A DNA stretch of 64,000 bases from Kutzneria buriramensis (GTDB lineage Bacteria > Actinomycetota > Actinomycetes > Mycobacteriales > Pseudonocardiaceae): the NCBI RefSeq assembly GCF_043575855.1, contig NZ_CP144375.1, positions 4,030,001 to 4,094,000 of the forward strand. The letters run 5' to 3'. Position 1 is the stretch's first letter, and every line of letters starts with the position of its first letter. The position numbers were made by a program, and so were the translations under genes. Positions 8,799 through 16,277 of the stretch are shown here, piece by piece. A model generated the notes under the pieces. It did not search any database, was not told the origin of the DNA, and saw nothing but the letters and a program-made list of their open reading frames with translations.

Positions 8799-10781
8799 CT
8801 ACGGGAACGGGTGCGGATACGGGTTGACCTTCTCGGGCGGCAGCGGCGCGTCCCGGTAGCCGAGCGCGTGCGGGACACGGTGCAGCCGGGGCAGGCCGTG
8901 CACCCGGCGGAACTCGTGCCCGAAGGTCATCGGCAGGGTGCCCGGGATGATCACCTTGACGCAGCTGAACCCGCCGATCCGGTGTTCCGGCGTCGTCTGG
9001 TCCACGACGACGACGTCCAGCCCGGTGTCGAGGTAGCGCCCCACCATGTCGATCAGGTCGCTGGTCAGGTCGACGTTGCGGGCCGGCGGACGGGCGCCGG
9101 CCATCTCCGCGACCGTGCGCCGGCCCGTCGAGGCCATCAGGAAGTCGAAGCGGTCGAACACCGCCGGGCTGGCGTACAGCAGCGAGTGGTCGGTCATCCG
9201 GTGGACCAGCGACGAGTCCTCGGCCATCCGCCGCGCGCGATCGGCGTTGTCGAGGTACGTCCGGTTGAGGCCGCTCATGACCGGCCCCAGCTCGAACAGG
9301 GCGTTGCGCAGCGCGTGTTCCGGCTCCAGGTGCGCCCCACCGGTGGACACTGTCTTGGCCTCGTCGCCGCTGCCCGGCGCGTTCACCGCCAGCAGCCACA
9401 CGCACGGGATCCGCTGCTCGACGGTGGTGTCGAAGGCGAGGATCCGCCACCCGGTCTCGTCCTCGATCCGCTGGCGCAGCAACGGGATCCGTCGGTCACG
9501 GGCCGAGTCCAGGTCGATCCGGGGCACCCCCATCCGGGCATACCAGGTCATCAGGAAGGCGTCGCGTTCGGCGACCTCCAGGATCCCGTGGAGGATGGCC
9601 TCCTCGAGGCAGCCCCCCAACGCGCACCCGTTGGAGGTCTCGAACGCGATCTTGGGCTCGCGCGGCTTGGTCCGGTGCAACCCGTAGTACGCACAGCTCT
9701 CGGGCACCAGCACGGGACGGCGTCGGGCAAAGGAATAGCCCCACACCCAGTCCAGCTCCAGGTCGTCGTCGAACCGGACGAACGGGAACGACGGCCCGTA
9801 GCGCTCCGGCGGGTACAGCCCGAGCGAACGCGGGTCGACGGCTTCCGCGCGGACGTCCGGGAACCGGGCGCGCACCGTGGTCCGCTTCCCGCCGGGCTGC
9901 ATTCCGCCCCAGCGCTCGAGCGATTCGAGGACGGCGGTCAGCTCGCTGGTCCGGTAGCTGTCGCTGCGCCCCCAACTCCACTCCACCCCGTTCCCGCCGC
10001 CGCGCAGGCCCATCCCCGCCACCGCGACCGCGACCCCGGCCTCGTCACCCACGTCCACCGTGCGGATCAGACCCGTCTCGGCGTCGACGTACGTGCCGAT
10101 CAGCTCGTCGCGCTCGGCGGCGACCGACCGCACCCGGTAGGTGTCCGGCGCCGGCTTCGGTCGCGGCCACAGGGTGATCTCGGCCCGCTCCGCCGTGTCG
10201 TCGGGCAGGGAACCGCACGCCGGGCACAGTGGATCGGGCAGCAACCTGTGCGTGGTGACGGTGATGTCGTCCAGGTGCAGATGCAGCACCGCCCTGTCGG
10301 TCCGCGGTGGGGCGGAGCCGTCGACCAGCCGCCGCACCTCCTCGACCGCCAGCGCGGCGACGGCATGGGAGCCGAGAGCGGTGAGCCACGAGGACGGGCG
10401 ACTCACGAAGGCGTCGGCGTTGCGTTCCCACACCGCGTCGACCTCCGCCCCTCGCAGTCGCGCCCGGGCGCCGCGCAGGTCGGCGCAGGTCGCGCAGCCC
10501 GCCACGCGGGGACGCGTCACGGGCCCGATCACCGCGTGCCCGAGTCTGGTGAACACGGGCAGCCAGGGAACTCCCGCCGCGGCACAGGCGGCCTGCGCGT
10601 CGGTGTGGGCCCGGGTGTCCCAGGCGTCGCTGGCCAGCACGAGTGCCCGGCACCGGTCGAGTCCGTCGGCCGGGTCATCCACGATGACCGGCACGAGCCT
10701 GGCCTCGTCGGCCAGGAGCCTCCTGATCCCGGTGTGCAACGCGCCGGAACCGCTGAGACCGATGCGGGTCCGAGGACTCAT
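8799..10781 (-). CDS. YcaO-domain azoline cyclodehydratase (TbtG-like)
   Basis: 660 residues. The N-terminal part carries two Cys pairs, C96-x-x-C99 and C186-x-x-C189, that can hold a structural zinc as in cyclodehydratase partner domains. From about residue 235 it is a YcaO domain with the acidic ATP/Mg sites (LTAVLESLERWGG, then LEEAILHGILEVAERDAF) and ends in the proline-rich tail NPYPHPFP typical of azole-forming YcaO enzymes. The family uses ATP to cyclise Cys side chains of the precursor to thiazolines. It needs the ocin-ThiF partner encoded immediately upstream; the genes overlap by ATGA (10778-10781). ATG at 10781 has AGGTGG upstream. It stands at the TbtG position of a thiopeptide operon. 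Confidence 0.93.
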   Translation of the reverse strand: MSPRTRIGLSGSGALHTGIRRLLADEARLVPVIVDDPADGLDRCRALVLASDAWDTRAHTDAQAACAAAGVPWLPVFTRLGHAVIGPVTRPRVAGCATCADLRGARARLRGAEVDAVWERNADAFVSRPSSWLTALGSHAVAALAVEEVRRLVDGSAPPRTDRAVLHLHLDDITVTTHRLLPDPLCPACGSLPDDTAERAEITLWPRPKPAPDTYRVRSVAAERDELIGTYVDAETGLIRTVDVGDEAGVAVAVAGMGLRGGGNGVEWSWGRSDSYRTSELTAVLESLERWGGMQPGGKRTTVRARFPDVRAEAVDPRSLGLYPPERYGPSFPFVRFDDDLELDWVWGYSFARRRPVLVPESCAYYGLHRTKPREPKIAFETSNGCALGGCLEEAILHGILEVAERDAFLMTWYARMGVPRIDLDSARDRRIPLLRQRIEDETGWRILAFDTTVEQRIPCVWLLAVNAPGSGDEAKTVSTGGAHLEPEHALRNALFELGPVMSGLNRTYLDNADRARRMAEDSSLVHRMTDHSLLYASPAVFDRFDFLMASTGRRTVAEMAGARPPARNVDLTSDLIDMVGRYLDTGLDVVVVDQTTPEHRIGGFSCVKVIIPGTLPMTFGHEFRRVHGLPRLHRVPHALGYRDAPLPPEKVNPYPHPFP

Positions 10782-12814
10782 CGCAGCACCACCTGTACGG
10801 CGTAGGGCATGACCTGACTCATCTCGGGATCGTGGTCGAGTGGCACCGCGACCGGGATCCAGCCGTTGCTGCACAGCGCCTCGACCATGTTGCGCAGCCC
10901 GGTGTCCTGTCGCTGTCGGGCGGGCTCGTCACCGCGCAGCCGTGGCGGCAGCTGGGGCACCGGCGGCGGCGCGTAGGCGTGCTGGGAGTGCATGCGTGCC
11001 TGGCAGGCCAGCAGGACCTGCTCGAGGCCGTCGCGCAGCGCGTCGATCACCCGGGGTGCGCTGGTGTAGGCCACGGTCTCGGCGCCGAGGCAGAACGCGA
11101 ACGTGGGCACGCCGAGCGATCCGGTGGCGTCGTAGACCCACACGGGCGTGTCGAACACCGCCAGCAGCCGACGGTAGCGCTGGCCGATCTCGTCGAGGAA
11201 CGTGTATCCGATGTCCACAGCGGACAGTGGCTGCCGGTCGGCGTCGGCGAGTTCGGCGACGGTCAGGTCGAGGCAGCGCCCGGCGACACCTGCGGTCACG
11301 GCCTCGGCCCAGTCATACCCCGCGGTGGCCCCGGCGGACGCGGCGGTGCGGTCCGACCGGGAACGCAGCGCGGGAAACGCGGCCACGGCGGGCACCTCGC
11401 ACGGTTCGCCGTCGGTCAGCCGCGATCCCCACACCTGGCCGGCCGGGTCGCCGGCGGTCAGGGCGACGAGGTCCTCGGCGGGGTCGTCCCGGCCGGTCGG
11501 CTCGTCGGAGCCGGCCGCGGCCAGCAGTCGGCGCGGATCGACGAACAGCGACCCGTGCACGGCGAACGCCCGCACCGCCGCGCGGTAGCGAGCGGCGGCG
11601 AAGTCCGGGCCGGCGGCGATCACCGGGACCGGCTCGCGGTCCTCGCCCAGCAGGCTGACCGGGTCCGCGACGGTCACCTCGGACACGTGCAGCGGAAGCT
11701 GGGCGAAGTCCCGCTCACCGATCGCGCGGAACGGCCCGAGACGGTCGTCGACGAGTTCGGCGGCGCGGCGCGAGAACGACTCCTCGTCCAGCCGGGGTCC
11801 ACGGCTCAACCGGTTGACGGTGTGTCGGAACTCGTCGGCCGTCTGCGGCCGTGCCGAACCCGCGAACGGATGCGGCAGCACCCGGTGGTACGTCGTGCGC
11901 AGGGTCGTCAGGTCGAATCGAGCCAGCCGGGGGCGGACATCGTCGGTGTCGGCGAGCCCGGTCACCTCCCGAAACACGCGGTGGACCACATGGTCGGCCA
12001 GCACCGCGGCGGCGTCCGGCGTCGGCGGCTCGGCGCCGTGCTCCCGCTCCGGCAGCGACAGTCGCAACCGCGCGTCGTCCCAGCCGACGCGGCCCGTCGA
12101 CGGCAGCGGGCCGATCCACGCCTCGGCGCCGGTCATGACCACCTGCACGAGCAGGGTCCCGCTCTGGTGGCAGATTCGCGTCAGATGCCGGGCCCTGGCC
12201 GGGGAGACGCGGTCCGAGACGTGCACGACCACGGTGGCGCCGGCGACCATCCGCTCGAACCGGTCCGGCTCGGGCTCGCCGACCAGCAGCCGGTCGACCC
12301 CGCGGCGGCGGGAGCCCCCGAGCACGCCCGAGAGTTCGTCGAGATCGGTCGCGCAGTCGTCCGTCACCACCACCGTGACGTTGTCCATGCCCGACCGCGG
12401 CCCGGCGGCCGCGCAGGCGACCAGGCTCCGACCGGCGCCGATCAACACCGTCGGACAGTTGCGGTGCCGGACGAACCGCACGACGGCGGTGTCGACGAAG
12501 TCGTCGATGAAGTGCACCTCGGCCGCGTGCGGCGCGAGCACCTGGTCCGGCGGCAGGCCGCGCACCGCGGCGTCCTTCACGAGCCCGCGCTCGTGCAGGG
12601 CGCGCACGACATCGCTGACGAAGGCGCCCCGGCCCTCCGGCAGGTGCGCGACGAGTTCGTCCAGGGACCGCTGCCCGTCGAGGAACGGGGCCAGCCGGTC
12701 GATCCACGCGGCGATGGTCTTGCCGGTCAGCGTGACCGGTCCCTTGTTGGTGAGCCAGTACACCCCGTCGGGGACCGGCGCGAAGTACGCGTCCCGCGCG
12801 AGTTGGGGTTTCAT
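10778..12814 (-). CDS. Ocin-ThiF-like leader-binding partner of the cyclodehydratase (TbtF-like)
   Basis: 678 residues from ATG at 12814, which shares one base with the preceding stop (TGATG). The N-terminal segment (YFAPVPDGVYWLTNKGPVTL) resembles the winged-helix leader-recognition region of RiPP enzymes. The middle has an E1/ThiF-like nucleotide-binding fold (VLIGAGRSLVACAAAG near residue 120). The C-terminal third resembles a degenerate YcaO half with a proline stretch (YAPPPVPQLPP). This architecture is that of the putative thiazole-containing bacteriocin maturation family, which binds the leader and presents the core to YcaO. Very likely it forms the two-part cyclodehydratase with the next gene. 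Confidence 0.88.
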   Translation of the reverse strand: MKPQLARDAYFAPVPDGVYWLTNKGPVTLTGKTIAAWIDRLAPFLDGQRSLDELVAHLPEGRGAFVSDVVRALHERGLVKDAAVRGLPPDQVLAPHAAEVHFIDDFVDTAVVRFVRHRNCPTVLIGAGRSLVACAAAGPRSGMDNVTVVVTDDCATDLDELSGVLGGSRRRGVDRLLVGEPEPDRFERMVAGATVVVHVSDRVSPARARHLTRICHQSGTLLVQVVMTGAEAWIGPLPSTGRVGWDDARLRLSLPEREHGAEPPTPDAAAVLADHVVHRVFREVTGLADTDDVRPRLARFDLTTLRTTYHRVLPHPFAGSARPQTADEFRHTVNRLSRGPRLDEESFSRRAAELVDDRLGPFRAIGERDFAQLPLHVSEVTVADPVSLLGEDREPVPVIAAGPDFAAARYRAAVRAFAVHGSLFVDPRRLLAAAGSDEPTGRDDPAEDLVALTAGDPAGQVWGSRLTDGEPCEVPAVAAFPALRSRSDRTAASAGATAGYDWAEAVTAGVAGRCLDLTVAELADADRQPLSAVDIGYTFLDEIGQRYRRLLAVFDTPVWVYDATGSLGVPTFAFCLGAETVAYTSAPRVIDALRDGLEQVLLACQARMHSQHAYAPPPVPQLPPRLRGDEPARQRQDTGLRNMVEALCSNGWIPVAVPLDHDPEMSQVMPYAVQVVLR

Positions 12815-14199
12815 CAGGACCTGCCTTCCCCGTCGGCGTCGGTGGACGACGGCGGCCGCCGGCTGCCCAGCGTGAACGCGCCGACACTCGATTCGGCCAT
12901 CGGGTCCAGACCGGTCGCCTCGGCGAAGTAGTCGGCGCCGCCCACCGCGATCGCGCAGGGAGCCAGCCCCATCGCGGTCGCGACGAGGTACATGTTCTGG
13001 TACAGCACACCGACGTGCTTGAGCATCAGGGCGTAGCCCGTGCCCTCGTACTTCCACATCAACCGGCCGAACCGGGCGGTGACCACGAACAGCACCTGTG
13101 GCAGGCCGGCCCACTTCAGCAGCGCGCGCAGCGGGGACGGCTGCGCCGACCCGCGGATGAGCCGATGGGTGTGGGCGTCGTAGTGGTAGAGCCCGGCGTG
13201 CAGCCCGGTCACCGATCGCACCACCGGGTAGATCTCGAGTTCGTGCACGCCGCCGCCGGCCGGGTAGGGCCGATCGGAGATCTCCAGACCGCCGTACTCG
13301 CCGACGCCGCGCACCCTCGCGCAGCGATAGAGGAACTCGCCGAGTTGGTCGAGCGTGAGCGGGTTGTCCTCGTCGCCTTCCCGCACCGAGCGGCGGTCCT
13401 CGATCGCCGCCGTGAGCGTCGGGTCGGTCGCGCGCAGCCGGGCCAGGTCCGGTTGGGGCAGGGGGACGGCCGGCCCGTCGAAGGGCCGGTGGCGTCCGGC
13501 CAGCGGGGCGAACCGGCCCCTCGCCCAGTAGGTGCCGCCGGTGCCGTGAATCTTGCTGCTGTGGTGGTGGAACAACAGTTCGTGCGCGCTCCACTGAGCC
13601 AGTCGCAACTGCTCGGTCTCGGCGTCCGGCTGGTGCGTGAGGAAACCCTCGCGCCACAGGTCCACGACCAGCCTTCGACCGACCTCCGGGGAGAGCTGGT
13701 CGGGGGCATCGGCCCCGGGCATCGGGGTCAGCGATCCGGCCACGAACGCCAGCACCCGGGGATCATGGACGTGCACGTCGCACGTGGCCGCGGCCGACTC
13801 GAGGAGCATGTCCGCGCCGTCGCGGCGCAGCACGGCGAAGCGGGACAACAGGACACGGTCCGGCACCGGATTCTGCGCGGCGCCGTGCCGTCGGCGGCGT
13901 GGCCGCAACGTGTACAGCGGCGAGTTGTCGTTGCCCCAGAGCGTGGTCGTGAGCCATCCCCCCGACCGCAACCGTTCCAGCAGCGGCATGGTGAGCCCGT
14001 CGTCCAGCAGGTCGTCCACGGTGCAGGCGGTCGCCAGCCGGCGCAGAATGGCGAGCTGTTCCGCGGTCAGCCGCCCCAGCGACCCGCTGCGCGGGCGCGC
14101 GACCAGGAACACCTCGCCGCCCTCGCCCACGGCGCAGTGCACCCCGGGGAGCAGCCGCACGGTCTCGGACACCGTCATGTGCGTCGGACCGTCGATCAC
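12814..14199 (-). CDS. SagB-type FMN-dependent azoline dehydrogenase (TbtE-like)
   Basis: 461 residues. The C-terminal half (about 240-450) has the nitroreductase-like SagB fold: EDRRSVREG, the PYPAGGGVHELEIYPVV segment, LYHYDAHTHRL and ALMLKHVGVLYQNMYLVATAMGLAPCAIAVGG. Such enzymes use FMN to oxidise thiazolines to thiazoles. The N-terminal half is the variable region seen in the thiopeptide members. The start is GTG at 14199, overlapping the previous stop as GTGA; ATG at 14178 is a possible alternative. Position and coupling match tbtE in thiomuracin-type operons. The substrate is inferred to be the local Cys-rich precursor. Confidence 0.92.
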   Translation of the reverse strand: MIDGPTHMTVSETVRLLPGVHCAVGEGGEVFLVARPRSGSLGRLTAEQLAILRRLATACTVDDLLDDGLTMPLLERLRSGGWLTTTLWGNDNSPLYTLRPRRRRHGAAQNPVPDRVLLSRFAVLRRDGADMLLESAAATCDVHVHDPRVLAFVAGSLTPMPGADAPDQLSPEVGRRLVVDLWREGFLTHQPDAETEQLRLAQWSAHELLFHHHSSKIHGTGGTYWARGRFAPLAGRHRPFDGPAVPLPQPDLARLRATDPTLTAAIEDRRSVREGDEDNPLTLDQLGEFLYRCARVRGVGEYGGLEISDRPYPAGGGVHELEIYPVVRSVTGLHAGLYHYDAHTHRLIRGSAQPSPLRALLKWAGLPQVLFVVTARFGRLMWKYEGTGYALMLKHVGVLYQNMYLVATAMGLAPCAIAVGGADYFAEATGLDPMAESSVGAFTLGSRRPPSSTDADGEGRS

Positions 14200-15293
14200 C
14201 TCGCACCACGCAGAACGAGCTCACGTGGATCGGGCCCGTCGCCCGGCGCCGGGAGGGTGACCTCGGCGGCCGACCGCCCGAAGAGGTCCTCGGCCGCGTT
14301 GGCCGCCAGATGGCACAGCAGGAAGCGCTCGGCGGGCGCCAGCCCCAGCCTCGTCAGGTGCAGGTAGGTGTAGTTGAGCATCAGTCGGAATTTGGCGAAC
14401 CAGACCGGGTCCACCACCACGTCCTTGCGGGCCCGGTGCAGTGGGCTGCGGCGCATTCGCTCGGCGTACTCCGCGCTGTCCGGGCGTGGGCCGGCCAACA
14501 TCCTCAGCTGGTCGGCCTCGATGAGCTCCGCCCCACGCTGCCAGTACGGCATCATCACGTCCACCCATGGCCGGACGAACGGCACACACGGCCCGGCGGT
14601 GTCGATGGTGGCGAGCACCGCCTGGACCCTGCCGGTCAGCGCGTCCGCGTGCTGCTCGTAGTGCCGCTGCCAGGCGGGGCGCAGGCCCTCGCCCTCGGGC
14701 ATCCACGACAGGAACGCCTCGGAGTGCGAACGGAACGACACGAACCCCCGGGCGAAGCCGATCCCGGACAGGGCGTGCGCGCTGGCCACCATCAGGTCGA
14801 AGCCCAGTCGCAGCAGTTGCCGGCCGTTGCGCACGGCCTCGGTCATGTCGAAGGCGAGCGGCGTGGTGTCGACATAGAAGTCGGCCAGCAGGTCGGCCGC
14901 GGCCGTGGTGCCGAGCACGTGCAGCCGCTGGTCGTAGTCCGCCTCGTGAATGGAGTTGTCCGGCCGCAGCGGCGACAGTTCGCCACGCTCCTGTTCCAGT
15001 TCTGCCAGTCGCTTGTGCTGGGCGTGCAACTGCTGCGGGTCGACGACCGCGGTGGACGGTCGGTCACGGAGATAGCCGCCCACCACCTCGAACACCGCCG
15101 GGAGCACGACGTCGTCGTACAACCGTTGGTCGGCCTCGAAATTGAGCCGCAGGTGCGGCCCCTTCAGCCAGTGCGGCACGTAGTAGGCCCGCACGCCGGC
15201 GGGCAGCTCCCGAAACACCGGCCGCACCGCGTCCAGGACGAGGTCGGTCTTGTCGTCGTCATAGTGGTAGACGTGCACGCTGCGCCACCGCAC
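14196..15293 (-). CDS. Thiopeptide pyridine synthase-like protein (TbtD-like, SpaB_C family)
   Basis: 365 residues of the thiopeptide-type bacteriocin / lantibiotic dehydratase C-terminal family. The N-terminus (WRSVHVYHYDDDKTDLVL, then GPHLRLNFEA) and the LMLNYTYLHLTRLGLAPAERFLLCHLAA segment near 310-345 are characteristic. Two such proteins sit in tandem. The shorter upstream one matches the glutamate-eliminating TbtC and this longer one matches TbtD, which joins two dehydroalanines in a formal aza-[4+2] cycloaddition, making the pyridine and releasing the leader. The role is assigned by length and gene order, not by a unique motif. GTG start at 15293 follows GAGAGGTGA three bases after the preceding stop. 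Confidence 0.82.
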   Translation of the reverse strand: MRWRSVHVYHYDDDKTDLVLDAVRPVFRELPAGVRAYYVPHWLKGPHLRLNFEADQRLYDDVVLPAVFEVVGGYLRDRPSTAVVDPQQLHAQHKRLAELEQERGELSPLRPDNSIHEADYDQRLHVLGTTAAADLLADFYVDTTPLAFDMTEAVRNGRQLLRLGFDLMVASAHALSGIGFARGFVSFRSHSEAFLSWMPEGEGLRPAWQRHYEQHADALTGRVQAVLATIDTAGPCVPFVRPWVDVMMPYWQRGAELIEADQLRMLAGPRPDSAEYAERMRRSPLHRARKDVVVDPVWFAKFRLMLNYTYLHLTRLGLAPAERFLLCHLAANAAEDLFGRSAAEVTLPAPGDGPDPRELVLRGAR

Positions 15294-15296
15294 GGC

Positions 15297-16277
15297 TCAC
15301 CTCTCCTTGTTCAAGTCGTGGATGGTCCGGCCGGCCAGGTATCGCAGCGCGCTCTCGCCGCCGAGCGAGAGGCCGATCCGGTTGCACATCAGGTGCGCGC
15401 ACTGATCGAGCACCCGCAGCACCGAGACCTGGGGGTCGACGGCCGCGGCCCGGCTCGGCCGCCGCGGCGCGAACCGGCCGTGCGCGATCTCCTCCGCGAC
15501 CACATCCCGGGCCCGCGTCACCGACCGTGCCCACAGTGTGTTCGCGCCCTTGTGCGGCAACAGGTGCAGCACGGTGGTGGCGGCCCGCATCCGCTCGGCG
15601 ATCGCGTGCAGCCGCTCGTGCTGCCGGCGGTAGCGCTCCTCCATCTCGCCCACGGCCTGCGCGTCCCATCCCGGCGGCAGCGTCGTCATCCCGGAGGAGG
15701 ACAGACCCAGAAACGCCCGCAGCTCGGCCGGCGCCGGCACGCACAGGAACCACGTCAGCAGGATCAGGCAGAACGCGAGCGTCGCTCGCTGGTCGGGAGA
15801 CGGCCGCGCGGCCAGCATCTCCAGCGCGATCTGGCTCGACTCGCCGAAATGCCGTTCGATGGCGAGGATCGACTTCCCGTCGCCGAACCGGTGGCCCTCG
15901 CGCATGTACGGGATGAACACCACCGAGTTGTTCGGGTACATGCGGGGCAACGGCGTCGTCGCCTCCCACTGCGCCATGTGGGCGGCGGAACGCGCGTACT
16001 CCTTCTCGTCGAGCCGGTCCGGCGACGGGCGCCGTCGCAGGTACTCGTCGCAGCGTCGCTCGACGAGTTCCCGCACCTCGTCGCCGGACCGGCCCCGCGC
16101 GGGGCGGACACGCAGGCGGATGTGCGGACCGCCGTCCCAGTAACGCAGGAAGAAGAACTGCCGCCCCAGCCTCCGCCGCACCAGTTCCCTGGTCAGCGGG
16201 GAGATCAGCTCGGCGACCAGAACGTCCAGATCTCCGTGGTAGAACACGTGGGCGCTGACCCAGTCATGCCCGCTCAC
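15297..16277 (-). CDS. Thiopeptide-type elimination protein (TbtC-like, SpaB_C family)
   Basis: 326 residues, GTG start at 16277 directly after the LanB stop (TGAGTG) with GAGGTG before it. The N-terminus (WVSAHVFYHGDLDVLVAELI, then FFLRYWDGGPHIRLRVRP) marks the SpaB_C / thiopeptide-type bacteriocin biosynthesis family. The C-terminus has the HLMCNRIGLSLGGESALRYL helix. In split class I dehydratases this domain removes glutamate from glutamylated Ser/Thr to give dehydroalanine or dehydrobutyrine. It probably acts with the LanB protein encoded just upstream on the Ser residues of the precursor core. Assignment to elimination rather than cycloaddition rests on operon order and shorter length. 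Confidence 0.85.
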   Translation of the reverse strand: MSGHDWVSAHVFYHGDLDVLVAELISPLTRELVRRRLGRQFFFLRYWDGGPHIRLRVRPARGRSGDEVRELVERRCDEYLRRRPSPDRLDEKEYARSAAHMAQWEATTPLPRMYPNNSVVFIPYMREGHRFGDGKSILAIERHFGESSQIALEMLAARPSPDQRATLAFCLILLTWFLCVPAPAELRAFLGLSSSGMTTLPPGWDAQAVGEMEERYRRQHERLHAIAERMRAATTVLHLLPHKGANTLWARSVTRARDVVAEEIAHGRFAPRRPSRAAAVDPQVSVLRVLDQCAHLMCNRIGLSLGGESALRYLAGRTIHDLNKER